From: PALSA-693 sp963702305
GTDB taxonomy: Bacteria; Actinomycetota; Acidimicrobiia; Acidimicrobiales; Palsa-688
NCBI GenBank assembly: GCA_963702305.1
Contig: CAVPBX010000003.1
Coordinates: 62,001 to 126,000 of the forward strand
DNA: 64,000 nucleotides
Direction of reading: 5' to 3'
Shown here: in pieces, positions 8,784 to 19,271 of the stretch
Layout: every line of letters begins with the position of its first letter
Position numbering within the stretch: position 1 is the first letter of the stretch
Position numbers and translations under genes: made by a program
The notes under the pieces: generated by a model
Told to the model about the DNA's origin: nothing
The model's database searches: none
What the model saw: the letters and a program-made list of their open reading frames with translations, nothing else

Positions 8784-9065
8784 TCAGTGTGTACCCAAAC
8801 CTCCGGTGTGACGGTCGAGGAAGGAGTACACGTCGCTCAGGTCGACGCCGGGGTGCGGGCTGAACACCACGGTGTCGGTCGGCAGGCCCGAGACAAAGTG
8901 ACTGTGGTCCCGCGCCGACGGCCACGCCACCCCCTCCCAGCGCCCGAGGGCCTCGCTCGACGGGCGCCGGCAGCACCGCGGATCGGGGCAGCGCGACACG
9001 GCCCGCCGGGCGGTGTCCGAGCCCCGGAACCAGTGGGCCGCGCTTTCGACCGTCCCGATCGTCAC
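8784..9065 (-). CDS. Conserved-looking small protein translationally coupled to ramB
   Basis: A 93-residue protein starting at a GTG (9065) that overlaps the ramB stop in a GTGA arrangement, so it is probably co-translated with the regulator. It contains a cysteine cluster CPDPRCCRRP that could bind a metal, an aromatic-rich segment ESAAHWFRGS and a Pro/Val-rich segment DTVVFSPHPGVDLSDVYSFL. The family is not recognised. A longer reading from 9200 would overlap ramB heavily and is not favoured. Coupling to ramB hints at a role linked to acetate or fatty acid metabolism, but that is inference only. Confidence 0.5.
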   Translation of the reverse strand: MTIGTVESAAHWFRGSDTARRAVSRCPDPRCCRRPSSEALGRWEGVAWPSARDHSHFVSGLPTDTVVFSPHPGVDLSDVYSFLDRHTGGLGTH

Positions 9066-10282
9066 CGCGTCCCCCGCTCCCGCTCCACCCCGATATGGGT
9101 GGCGCACCAGAACGTGCCGGCCACGGTCTCGGTGTACTGGTAGTGCAGGGAGTAGGAGTCCTCCGACTCGAAGGCCTGGCGCGAGCTCCACCACCGGCAC
9201 AGGCCCTGGCCCTCGATGGTGCCGTCGACGTCGGAGGGGAGGAGGACCCCGTCATTTTCGTAGGCCTTCCACAACAGCCCCTCGGGGTCAGATCGCTGGA
9301 AGTGCACCGGGATGTCGAAGTGGCGGGTGATGAGGTTCGTCAGCCGGTGGGCCGCCATCTCGTAGGAGATGTAGAAGCTCTCGTTGAGGTCCTCGACCGA
9401 GATGTCCTCGCGGGCCTTGGCGTCGGCCAGCATGCGCACCACCGCCCGCTCCGGGGCCAGCAGGGCGCCGGCGAAGTAGTTGGCCTCCACCCGCTGGCGC
9501 ACGTAGCCCTCGAAGTCCACCGGCTCACGGTGGCCCAGGGCGAAACGGCCGAGGGTCTGGGCGATCACCGACCGGGCCGAGCGCATCCCGCCGGTCAGGT
9601 TGCGCTGGGGGACGTAGATCACCCGGTGGCGCAGGTCGCTGATGGAGCGGGTGGACGGCGGCAGGTCCTGGACGCGGGCGATGGTGAAGCCGTAGTAGGC
9701 GGCCAGATCGGTCAGGTGCCGCTCCGACACCGCCCCCGGGCCGCCGTAGCCGATGGCACCCAGGGCCTGGCCGGCGGTGCGCTCGATCTCCTCGAAGTAG
9801 TTGTCCCGCTTGCGCATCTCGTCGCGCATGGCCGAGTTGGCCGCCCGGGCGCCCCGCTCGCCGGCATCGCCCACCTGGGCCGCCGCCGGGTGTGACGACA
9901 GCTCCCGGACCCGGTCGTACAGGGCGACCAGGTGCTCGAGGGCGGCGTCGTCCAGCCGGGCGGTGGGGCGCAGGTACGGCAGGCGCAGGGCCTGGTAGCC
10001 GGGATCTTCCTGCATATGGGCCAGGGCCACCTCCAGCTCGGCTCGGCGATTGGGCGCGGTGGCCGCCAGCAGGTCGGCGGGGCGGCAGCCGAGGGCCCCG
10101 GCCAGTTCGTTGACGGTGGACAGGCGAGGCTCCCGGTGGCCGTTCTCCAGCTGCGAGAGATAAGAGGACGGGCGCCCCACCTTGGCCCCGAGGGCGTCCA
10201 GGGTCATCCCGGCCTGGCGCCGGTAGTGGCGGAGCCGGTGGCCGAACACCAGTGGGTCGAGCGATTCGGAGGCCATACGCAC
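9062..10282 (-). CDS. ramB: RamB-type transcriptional regulator (XRE HTH + IrrE/DUF2083 domains)
   Basis: A 406-residue regulator with an N-terminal XRE helix-turn-helix (about residues 13-67, including YRRQAGMTLDALGAKVGRP and SYLSQLENGHREPRLSTV). A long ImmA/IrrE-like (DUF955) domain follows, then a C-terminal DUF2083-like region (SDPEGLLWKAYENDGVLLPS, AGTFWCATHIGVE). The DUF955 segment reads QTLGRFALGHREP and lacks a full HExxH zinc-protease motif. In Corynebacterium and Mycobacterium, RamB controls aceA, aceB and acetate genes. Here the gene is divergent from aceB-aceA with about 90 bp between starts, which strongly supports that role. The start is the GTG at 10282 or the ATG at 10276. It overlaps the downstream small gene. 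Confidence 0.88.
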   Translation of the reverse strand: MRMASESLDPLVFGHRLRHYRRQAGMTLDALGAKVGRPSSYLSQLENGHREPRLSTVNELAGALGCRPADLLAATAPNRRAELEVALAHMQEDPGYQALRLPYLRPTARLDDAALEHLVALYDRVRELSSHPAAAQVGDAGERGARAANSAMRDEMRKRDNYFEEIERTAGQALGAIGYGGPGAVSERHLTDLAAYYGFTIARVQDLPPSTRSISDLRHRVIYVPQRNLTGGMRSARSVIAQTLGRFALGHREPVDFEGYVRQRVEANYFAGALLAPERAVVRMLADAKAREDISVEDLNESFYISYEMAAHRLTNLITRHFDIPVHFQRSDPEGLLWKAYENDGVLLPSDVDGTIEGQGLCRWWSSRQAFESEDSYSLHYQYTETVAGTFWCATHIGVERERGTR

Positions 10283-10285
10283 TGA

Positions 10286-10298
10286 AAGTTTCTCACTT
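10286..10298. promoter_or_regulatory. Possible RamB-binding motif in the ramB-aceB intergenic region
   Basis: The short divergent region contains GAAAGTTTC, whose AAAGTTT core resembles published RamB sites, which centre on an AAAGTTTGCAAA-like element. It lies next to the ramB start and about 50 bp upstream of the aceB -35 box, where a regulator acting on both genes could bind. The motif is short and the assignment rests mainly on context. Confidence 0.25.
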
Positions 10299-10333
10299 CT
10301 TCACACCAGGCGCAACCCCTGAGGATGTTCGAA

Positions 10334-10362
10334 TCGACAAGACGGCCGATCTTTCCCATACT
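10334..10362 (+). promoter_or_regulatory. Sigma70-type promoter of aceB, probably leaderless
   Basis: A -35 box TCGACA (10334-10339) and a -10 box CATACT (10357-10362) are separated by exactly 17 nt. Transcription would begin about 7 nt after the -10, at or next to the GTG start codon of aceB at 10370. There is no Shine-Dalgarno in the short space between, so a leaderless mRNA is the simplest reading, as is common in actinobacteria. Confidence 0.55.
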
Positions 10363-10369
10363 AAGCGGT

Positions 10370-11947
<1,578 letters not shown>

Positions 11948-12000
11948 GCGGCGTTGCTGACGTCGCATCTTCCCCGACATTGAAAGGAACCCTTCCTCCC

Positions 12001-13311
12001 ATGACCACCCCGTTCGACACTGCGGTTGCCGATCTCGAGCGCCAGTGGGCCACCGATCCCCGCTGGCGGGGGGTCGAGCGCCCGTACTCGGCCGCCGACG
12101 TGGTCCGCCTGCGCGGCTCGGTCCCGGTGGAGTACAGCCTGGCCCGGCAGGGCGCCGAGCGCCTGTGGTCGCTGCTGCACCACGAGGACTACATCAACGC
12201 CCTGGGCGCGCTGACCGGCGGGCAGGCGGTGGAGATGGTCAAGGCCGGGCTCCAGGCCATCTACCTGTCCGGATGGCAGGTGGCGGCCGACGCCAACCTG
12301 TCCGAGCAGGTCTACCCCGACCAGAGCCTCTACGCGGCCAACAGCGTCCCCGCCGTGGTCCGCCGCATCAACAACGCCCTCCGCCGCGCCGACCAGATCG
12401 AGTGGGCCGAGGCCGGCGGCCGCCCGGGACCGGGCGGGCACCGCCACTGGATGGCGCCGATCGTGGCGGACGCCGAGGCCGGTTTCGGCGGGGCCCTCAA
12501 CGTCTTCGAGCTCATGAAGGGCATGATCGAGGCGGGGGCCGCCGGCGTCCACTGGGAGGACCAGCTGTCCTCGGAAAAAAAGTGTGGCCACATGGGCGGC
12601 AAGGTGCTCATTCCGACCGCCCAGCACGTGCGCACCCTGGCCTCGGCCCGGTTGGCGGCGGACGTCTGCAATGTCCCCACTCTGGTGGTGGCTCGGACCG
12701 ACTCCCTGGGCGCCACCCTGCTGACCAGCGACGTCGACGAGCTCGACCGCGAGTTCTGCACCGGCGAGCGCTCCCCGGAGGGCTTCTACTACGTGCGGTC
12801 CGGGATGGACATCGCCGTCGCCCGCGGCCTGGCCTACGCCCCGTACGCCGACCTCATCTGGTGCGAGACGTCGACCCCGGACCTGGACGAGGCCCGGATC
12901 TACGCCGAGCGCATCAAGGCCGAGTACCCGGAGAAGATGCTGGCCTACAACTGCTCCCCGTCTTTCAACTGGAAGAAGCATCTCGACGACCAGACCATCG
13001 CCCGCTTCCAAAAGGAGCTGGGCTCGATGGGCTACGCCTTCCAGTTCGTCACCCTGGCCGGCTGGCACGCCCTCAACGAGTCCACCTTCGCCCTGGCCCG
13101 CGGCTACGCGGAGCGCGGCATGAGCGCCTACGTCGAACTGCAGCAGCGGGAGCTGGCTCTCGAGGACGAGGGCTACACCGCCACCCGCCACCAGCGTGAG
13201 GTCGGCGCCGGCTACTTCGACGACATCATGACCACCCTCTCGGGCGGCCGGTCGTCCACCCTGGCCCTCACCGGCTCCACCGAGGAAGCCCAGTTCGAGG
13301 GGGCGCACTAG
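12001..13311 (+). CDS. aceA: Isocitrate lyase
   Basis: Cleaves isocitrate to succinate and glyoxylate, allowing growth on acetate and fatty acids. The 436-residue length matches the short bacterial type. The active-site signature KKCGHM lies at residues 193-198 with the catalytic Cys at 195, followed by GGKVLIPTAQH. Further family blocks are VEMVKAGLQAIYLSGWQVA, PIVADAEAGFGGALNVFEL, WCETSTPDLDEA and LAYNCSPSFNWKK. The ATG at 12001 is preceded by GAAAGGAA. It forms an operon with aceB. A run of seven A inside the active-site codons is read in frame, so sequence quality is good at this point. Confidence 0.97.
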   Translation: MTTPFDTAVADLERQWATDPRWRGVERPYSAADVVRLRGSVPVEYSLARQGAERLWSLLHHEDYINALGALTGGQAVEMVKAGLQAIYLSGWQVAADANLSEQVYPDQSLYAANSVPAVVRRINNALRRADQIEWAEAGGRPGPGGHRHWMAPIVADAEAGFGGALNVFELMKGMIEAGAAGVHWEDQLSSEKKCGHMGGKVLIPTAQHVRTLASARLAADVCNVPTLVVARTDSLGATLLTSDVDELDREFCTGERSPEGFYYVRSGMDIAVARGLAYAPYADLIWCETSTPDLDEARIYAERIKAEYPEKMLAYNCSPSFNWKKHLDDQTIARFQKELGSMGYAFQFVTLAGWHALNESTFALARGYAERGMSAYVELQQRELALEDEGYTATRHQREVGAGYFDDIMTTLSGGRSSTLALTGSTEEAQFEGAH

Positions 13312-13360
13312 CGCCGGTCGGAGCGGCCCGGGCCACCGGCGTGCGTCTAACGTGCGGCGG

Positions 13361-14170
13361 ATGACCGACCCGGTGATGGACGCGTTCGACCGGGAGGTGT
13401 TCACGGCCGGCGGGATCCACCACGACATCTACCGGGCCGGTTCGGGACCAGCGGTGCTGGTCATCAGCGAGATCCCGGGCATCACCCCACCGGTGGCGGC
13501 CTTCGCGGATCGGGTCCGGGCGCTGGGCTGCACGGTGGTGCTGCCCCACTTGTTCGGCCAGCCCGGTCGCCCGGCGAGTGGTGGTCTACGCGGCCCGGTC
13601 GTTCGCCGAGGTGTGCATCTCCAGGGAATTCTCCGGCTTGGCCATCGGTCGTTCGAGCCCGGTGATCAGCTGGCTGCGCGGCGCTGGCCGCGGCCGAGCA
13701 CGAGCGGTGCGGCGGGCCCGGCGTCGGCGTGGTCGGCATGTGCTACACGGGCGGGTTCGGCCTGGCCATGACGGTCGACGACTCGGTGGTGGCGCCGGTC
13801 CTGAGCCAACCTTCTCTGCCCCTGCCGGTCGGGAAGGCCCGGCGGTCCGACATCCAGGTCTCGCCCGCCGATTGGACCCGCATCCAGGCCCGGGCCGCCG
13901 ACGAGGGGGTCTGCGTGCTGGGCCTGCGCTTTACCGGCGACAGGGTGGTGCCGGCCGAGCGCTTCCAGATGCTGCGGGAGAAGCTGGGGGACCGGTTCAT
14001 CGCGGTGGAGCTGGACTCAGTCACCGGGCAACCCCCACGGCCACCCCAAGATGGCCCACTCGGTGCTCACCGAGCACCTCGACGACCGCGAGGGGACGCC
14101 CACCCGGGCCGCCCTCGATCAGGTGCTGGAGTTTCTCGGCAGCCGGCTGGGCGTCGAGCGGCTGGGACGC
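13361..14170 (+). pseudogene. Dienelactone hydrolase family gene broken by three frameshifts
   Basis: Four consecutive reading-frame segments together make a normal dienelactone hydrolase-like alpha/beta hydrolase: GSGPAVLVISEIPGITPPVA (from ATG 13361), VVYAARSFAEVCISREFSGL (near 13580), then VGMCYTGGFGLAMTVDDSVV with the Gly-x-Cys-x-Gly nucleophile elbow and SQPSLPLPVGK (near 13735), then HPKMAHSVLTEHLDDREGTP (near 14045). Each junction needs one base removed, near 13575, 13680 and 14030. The peptides themselves are not degenerate, which suggests recent frameshifts or sequencing indels. The 3' end is uncertain because no stop fits the expected length. It lies downstream of aceA but is probably not functionally linked. 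Confidence 0.65.
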
Positions 14171-14176
14171 GGCGGA

Positions 14177-14506
14177 TCAGGCCGCGGCCAACACGGTGCG
14201 GCCGAGGGGCAGCTGCGAGCACAGAGCACCACGGACTCGCGCACCGAGCCGTCGCGCGAGCGTCCGGTAGATGTCGACGGTGCCGGTGGCGCTGTGGTGC
14301 ACCACCGTCCACGGCGAGGTCCGGCCCGAGCGCACGCAGATCGAGGGCCCGATCCGACACCGGGGCGCACACCCAGCAGGGCCCGACCGGCCGGCCACGG
14401 GGACCACCAGGTACTGACCGCCTGGCCCGACGCCCACGGTGACGTCGACGCCCTGCGAGAGGGGAAGGCTCTCCCTCATTCGCAGCGGCGGCGGGACTGA
14501 TCGCAC
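14177..14506 (-). CDS. Possible small unknown protein
   Basis: An ATG-to-TGA frame of 109 residues (or about 100 from the internal ATG) that includes GPGGQYLVVPVAGRSGPAG, RSGRTSPWTVVHHSATGTVD and IYRTLARRLGARVRG, and ends CSQLPLGRTVLAAA. The amino-acid mix is protein-like and the neighbouring frames are less so. It is convergent with the broken hydrolase. The surrounding 2 kb contain many indels, so the frame itself may be disturbed. No family is recognised. Confidence 0.33.
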   Translation of the reverse strand: MRSVPPPLRMRESLPLSQGVDVTVGVGPGGQYLVVPVAGRSGPAGCAPRCRIGPSICVRSGRTSPWTVVHHSATGTVDIYRTLARRLGARVRGALCSQLPLGRTVLAAA

Positions 14507-14570
14507 ACTCTACAATCGGCCCAGGTCGGCGAAAACTGAAGGGCCGTCGGGCCGTCCGAACGGGCAAAGT

Positions 14571-15541
14571 TCACTGGCCGGGCGAACGCCGCCAGCCCCC
14601 GACCGCGGCCTCGAACGTCTCCCCTTCTTCGAGCACCCGACGGCCATCGCCGTTGCGCAACATGTCCGGGGCGCAGGTCATGGGCTCCACCGCCAGACCG
14701 CGCCGGCGCCGGCCTGGCTCGGACAAGGTGTCGCCCGAGTAGACCATCAAGTGGGTGAAGGCGGCGTCCATCCACAGGCGGGTGGCCGGGCGGGTGGCCG
14801 GCCGGGCGGCCGGGTGGGTGGCCAGCCCGACCCGCCGGCCGAGGCCAACTCCACGACGGCCCGACCCTCGGCGTCACGAGCCAGGTCGGTATAAGCGGTG
14901 TCGAGGTGGGCGGCGCCGATGCGGCGGCCGGCGCCGAAAGTCCACGTCGCTCGCCTCGACCGGGCGCTGGCCCACCGGCAGCCCCCGGTCGTCCATCACG
15001 TAGGTGCGTCGCCGCCGGCACCGTCAGCACCGCGTCGTCCACCAACCCCCCGAAAGCCGCCAGATAGGGGTGCCATCCGGCGCCGAACGGGCACGGGCCG
15101 GCCCCGCCGGGCAGGTTGATCGCCTCGGTGCGGACCTCGAGGCCGGCCGCCGACAGCGAGTAGGTCACGGCCAGATCGAGGATCCACGGCCATCCCGGTT
15201 GGGGATAGAGCCGGTACGTCAGCCGGGCCGAGTCGGCCGCTTCGTCGGCCACGGTCCAGTTCGCCCAGCGGGCCAGCCCGTGGATGGCGTTGTGCTGCTC
15301 GGGCTCGGTCAGGGCGGTCTGCCACTCGCGGCCGGCCCAGTCAAACCGCCCGTCGCCGAGCCGGTTGGGCCAGGGGGTCAGCACCTGGCCCCGGCCCCCC
15401 GAGCACATTTCCGTCGCCCGGTAGCCGTCCAACACCGCCGCGCCCGACGTGGTAGCTGCGGATCCCGCCCCCCACCTCGACCACCGTCAGTTGCTGGTCG
15501 GCGACGGTCAGGGTGATCTGGCGGCCAGAAGGAGCAGGCAT
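14571..15541 (-). pseudogene. Aldose 1-epimerase (GalM-like) broken by several frameshifts
   Basis: The pieces read in order as a galactose mutarotase-like protein: GRQITLTVADQQLTVVEVGG (from ATG 15541), GQVLTPWPNRLGDGRFDWAG with NAIHGLARWANWTV, PCPFGAGWHPYLAAF, DDRGLPVGQRPVEASDV, GAAHLDTAYTDLARDAEGRA, and MDAAFTHLMVYSGDTLSEPG to the stop at 14571. The catalytic-type His (GLARW context), the GWHPYL block and the C-terminal glutamate region are all present. At least five one-base shifts are needed, most in G/C runs. So many clean indels with intact peptides point to consensus errors as much as to gene decay. Confidence 0.6.
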
Positions 15542-15986
15542 CGGCGCTGATGCTCGCGCACCTCGCCCTCCGCCTCGGCGGATTCTTTGGAAGTTCTGGC
15601 GTCTTCGGGACCAGCGCGACAAGCAGTGTCGCACCCGTCCCGAAGAGTCCAGATTCTCCAAAGAGTCCGGGCCGGGGGCCGGCGGGCGGCTCGCCGGCGG
15701 GGCCGCGGAGCCGAGCGCCGGCGGGGCTTGCCGGCCGGGGCGCAGCGGGGGGCTTGCCGGCGGGCTCCCGGGCCGCGCCGGGGCCCAGACGCGGCGAAGG
15801 GCCCGGCAGGGGGGGTTGCCAGGCCCTTCGCATACGGCTTGCGGTCCAGTGGGGGGGATACCGGCCGAAGCGCTGTGATGTCAGTATGGCCCATCCCGGA
15901 GCCATCTGGCAAGCAGTTTTAGAGGATTCTCAGCATCTCATTGAGAGATGAGGGGTATCTGACAACAAACACCCCCCGCCCGGTGC
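15542..15986. other. GC-rich low-complexity intergenic stretch
   Basis: This 445-bp stretch has no credible gene. Its left part holds the 83-nt imperfect hairpin described separately. From about 15666 to 15820 it is a run of G/C-only variants of GCCGGCGGGGC and GGGGCTTGCCGGCGGG, which creates open frames in all directions that are not protein-like. From about 15900 to 15975 the GC content falls sharply, with a small near-palindrome CATCTCATTGAGAGATG. Confidence 0.6.
15583..15665. repeat. 83-nt imperfect inverted repeat (long hairpin)
   Basis: The left arm 15583-15621 and the right arm 15627-15665 match as reverse complements at about 30 of 39 positions around a 5-nt loop (AGCAG). The best-paired blocks are TCTTTGGA, TCTTCGGGAC and GCGACA. 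No U-run follows, so it is not a standard terminator. It lies just upstream of the broken epimerase gene. It could be a REP or MITE-like element or a processed RNA hairpin. Confidence 0.55.
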
Positions 15987-17511
15987 TCACGCCGGCGCCG
16001 GCCAGAACGGGGCCCGCAGCTCCCGCTTGAGCACCTTCCCCGACCCGGTTTTCGGCAGCTCCTCGGCAAAACTGCACCGACCTCGGCACCTTGTAGCCCG
16101 CCAGGTGCTCCCGGGCGTACGCCATCACGGCCGCCTCGGTCACCCCGGCCCGGGCCGGCACCACCACCGCGTGCACGCTCTCACCCCAGTCCTCGTTGGG
16201 GATGCCGATCACCGCCACCTCGTAGATGTCCGGTGAGGCATCGAGGGCGGACTCGATCTCGGCCGGGTAGATGTTCATGCCGCCGCTGATGATCATGTCG
16301 TTCTTCCGGTCGGCGATGTAGAAGTAGCCCTCGTCGTCCCGGTAGGCGATGTCGCCGACGGTGTGGAAGTCGCCGCGGGTGGCTGCTTGGTACTTCTCCT
16401 CCGCCTTGTAGTACGCCTCGAACATCGTCGCCGACCGCACGTACAGCTCCCCGTTGTGGAACGGCTCGGTGACCTCCCGGCCCTCCTCGTCGAACAGCTT
16501 GATCTCGATGCCGGGCGCCGGCCGGCCGCAGGATCCCGGTTTGCGCAGATGGTCCTCCGGGCCCAGCACCGTGTCCACCCCCAGCTCCGTCGAGCCGTAC
16601 ACCTCCCACAGCGAGTCCGGCGGGAAGTCGGCCAGATACATCTGCTTGAGCGCCAGCGTCCACGGGGCGGCGTTGGCGATCAGCCGCCGCATCGACGATC
16701 GGTCGTAGCGGGCCTTCACCGGTTCCGGCAGGTTGCAGATCATGCGGATCGGCGTGGGGGCGGTAAACGACGTCGTCACCCGATAGGTCTGCACCAGCCG
16801 CAGCCAGTCCTCGGCGTCGAACTTGTGCTGCACCACCACCGTGTTCCCCAGGCCGTGCGCCAGGGTGGCGAAGCCGCCCGGGCCGGAGTGGTACAGCGGC
16901 CCAGTGGTCAGGTAGACGTCATCGGGCTCGTAGCCGATCAGGGCCACCAGCCCGGCGGTCACCTTGGGGTCCAGCGTCGAGCTGCGGACCGCTCCCTTCG
17001 GCTTCCCGGTGGTCCCGGACGTGTAGATCATGGTGGCGGGGGCGTCGGCCGGCACCGGCGGTACCTCGGGTGGGGTGGCCGGGGCCTGTTCCACCCGCTT
17101 CTCTAGTTCGCCGTCGCCGTCGAACACCAGGACGTTGGTGACCTTGGGAATGCGGTCGGCGATCTGGGTGATCAGGCCGGCGTACTCGGCGTCGACGTAG
17201 ACCACCCGGGCGTCGGAGTTGTCGATGACGTAGGCGGCTTCGTCGGGGGCGAGCCGGTAGTTGAGGGGCACGCCGATCGCACTGACCTTGCGGATGGCGT
17301 GGGCGCCGGCCAGCAGGCCGGCGGAGTTTTGGCCGCACCAGACCACCTTGGTGGCGGGGTCGACGCCGAGGCTGAGGAGGTGGTGGCCGAGTTGGTTGGC
17401 CCGCCGGTCCAGTTCGGCGAACGTCCAGGTGACGACTGGCTGACCGGGACGGTCGTCGATCACCGCCAGCTTGTCCGGTTGGGATGCGGCGTGCATGGCG
17501 AGCAGGTCCAT
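15987..17511 (-). CDS. AMP-dependent acyl-CoA synthetase, one frameshift near the C-terminus
   Basis: Activates a carboxylic acid to its CoA thioester through an acyl-adenylate. Motifs of the ANL family are present: MIYTSGTTGKPKGAV (P-loop), YGSTELG (A5), GDIAYRDDEGYFYIADRKND and MIISGGMNIYPAEIESAL (A7-A8). The ATG at 17511 has AGGGGGA upstream. At 16068-16071 a run of four A (TTTT in the gene) shifts the frame; removing one base restores PKTGSGKVLKREL, the catalytic A10 lysine motif, with a stop at 15987 and a total of about 507 residues. As written, the protein would run to 15919 without A10. It is the last gene of the minus-strand operon, 31 bp after the amidohydrolase. Confidence 0.85.
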
Positions 17512-17542
17512 CTTTTCCCCCTGAAAAGTCGACCCTGGCAAG

Positions 17543-19261
17543 CTACCCGGCCGGGGCCGCCTGGGGACCTCGCAGCAGCCGTCCGGACCGGGCGCCGGTC
17601 GCCTGGTCGTGCTCGCGGACGACCGCCCCGGACTTGATGGTGGCCGCGTAACCGGTCGCCGACTGCACCAACCGCTTCCCACCTGCAGGCAGGTCGTGCA
17701 CCATGCGGGGCGCGGAGAGGGACAGCCCGTCGAAGTCGATGACGTTGACATCGGCCAGGTAGCCGGGCGCCAGCAGCCCCCGGTCGTCGAAGCCGTACAG
17801 CTCGGCGGTGCGCCGGGTCTGCAGGTGCACGGCCTGCTCCACCGGCAGCTTCGGCCCCCGGGACCGGTCCCGGGCCCAGTGGCTCAGCATGAAAGTCGGC
17901 AGGCTGGCGTCGCACAGCACCCCGCAGTGGGCGCCCCCGTCGCCCAGACCCAGGACCGTGGCCGGATGCTGGATCATCTCGTGCAGCGAGCTGAAGTCGC
18001 CGGGCGAGTAGCTCAGGAACGGGAGATAGAGCAACTCCCGCCCGTCCTGGCCGAGCATCAGGTCGTAGGCGACCTCGACGGGGGTGCGACCCTCCCGGGC
18101 GGCGATGGCGGCCACGCTGGTCTCCGGCGCCGGCTCATAGTCGGGCGGGTCGCCGAGCGGGAACAGCTTGTGCAGGTTGGCGTGGAGGATGAACGGCAGC
18201 CCGCTGTCCGGTGCCGGCGCGCCCACCAGGGCGGCCCGCACCTCGGGATGGCGCAGCCGCGCCACCCGGGCCTGGTGGGGGAGTTCGGCCAGCTCCTGCC
18301 AGACCGGTAGGTGGGAGAAAAGACCGACCGTCGACTCGAAACCGATCATCACCGACGTCGGCTTCCCCGCCACTTGGGGGACGAGCCACCCGCCGCGCCG
18401 GTTGGCGGCCAAGGCCCGGTCGATCCACACGTGCCACAGATCGGGGGCGAAGTCCACCTGCAGGGTCTGGAAGGTGACGGGCACGTGGTTGCGTCTCGAG
18501 ATCTCGGCCATCCAGGCGATCTCCCCGTCGAGGTCGAGCATGTCGCTGGCCACCGAGAACACCCGCCGGCCGGCGTCGGCCAGGGCGCTCCCGATGCCGA
18601 TCAGCTCCGCGGCGGCGGCATTGGTACCGGCGGCGAGCTCCCCGTCCTTGGCCCGGTGGAGCATGGTGCGGGTGGTGGAGATGCCGATGGCGCCGGCTTC
18701 GACGGCCTGCCGGGCCAGCTTGGTCATGTGGTCGATCTCGTCGGCGGCGGCGATGTCGTTGCCCCGACCCTGGCCGAGCACGTAGGCCCGGAGCGCCCCG
18801 TGGGGCAAGAGGGCGGCCACGTCCATGACGCGGGGCATGCGCTCCACCTCGTCGAGGTAGTCGGGGAAGCTCTCCCAGTTCCAGCTCATGCCTTCGGCCA
18901 GCGCCGAACCCGGGATGTCCTCGACCCCCTCCATGAGCTGGATGAGCCAGTCCCGCTCGGACGGCCGGGCCGGCGCGAAACCGACCCCGCAGTTCCCCAT
19001 CACGATCGTCGTCACCCCGTGCCAACCCGACGGCGACACTTCGGGATCCCAGGTGACCTGCCCGTCGTAGTGGGTGTGGATGTCGACCCAGCCGGGAGTG
19101 ACCAGCAGCCCGTCGGCGTCGATCTCCCGGTGGCCACGGGAATCGCCGAGCTTCCCCACCGCGGTGATGCGGTCGCCGTCGATGGCGACGTCGGCCGTGC
19201 GGGGCCGGGTGTTGCCGGTCCCGTCGGCGACCTTCCCGCCTCTGATGATCAGGTCGTGCAT
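17543..19261 (-). CDS. N-acyl-D-amino-acid deacylase / D-aminoacylase family amidohydrolase
   Basis: A 572-residue zinc amidohydrolase that probably hydrolyses an N-acyl amino acid or similar amide. The N-terminus has the small beta-domain and first metal motif, LLVTPGWVDIHTHYDGQVTWDP. The family block TTIVMGNCGVGFAPARP and the GAIGISTTRTMLH segment follow. HANLHKLFPLGD and LGLGDGGAHCGVLCDASLPT hold further metal and catalytic residues, and GFDDRGLLAPGYLADVNVID closes the beta-domain. This layout is typical of actinobacterial D-aminoacylase-like proteins. It sits between an FAD enzyme (10 bp) and an acyl-CoA ligase (31 bp), so a released acyl group could be activated directly. Confidence 0.85.
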   Translation of the reverse strand: MHDLIIRGGKVADGTGNTRPRTADVAIDGDRITAVGKLGDSRGHREIDADGLLVTPGWVDIHTHYDGQVTWDPEVSPSGWHGVTTIVMGNCGVGFAPARPSERDWLIQLMEGVEDIPGSALAEGMSWNWESFPDYLDEVERMPRVMDVAALLPHGALRAYVLGQGRGNDIAAADEIDHMTKLARQAVEAGAIGISTTRTMLHRAKDGELAAGTNAAAAELIGIGSALADAGRRVFSVASDMLDLDGEIAWMAEISRRNHVPVTFQTLQVDFAPDLWHVWIDRALAANRRGGWLVPQVAGKPTSVMIGFESTVGLFSHLPVWQELAELPHQARVARLRHPEVRAALVGAPAPDSGLPFILHANLHKLFPLGDPPDYEPAPETSVAAIAAREGRTPVEVAYDLMLGQDGRELLYLPFLSYSPGDFSSLHEMIQHPATVLGLGDGGAHCGVLCDASLPTFMLSHWARDRSRGPKLPVEQAVHLQTRRTAELYGFDDRGLLAPGYLADVNVIDFDGLSLSAPRMVHDLPAGGKRLVQSATGYAATIKSGAVVREHDQATGARSGRLLRGPQAAPAG

Positions 19262-19271
19262 GGCGCTCCTT

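Noticed and set aside
9062..10282. IrrE-type metalloprotease activity of the RamB protein
   Set aside because: The DUF955 domain lacks the HExxH zinc motif, so protease function is not supported.
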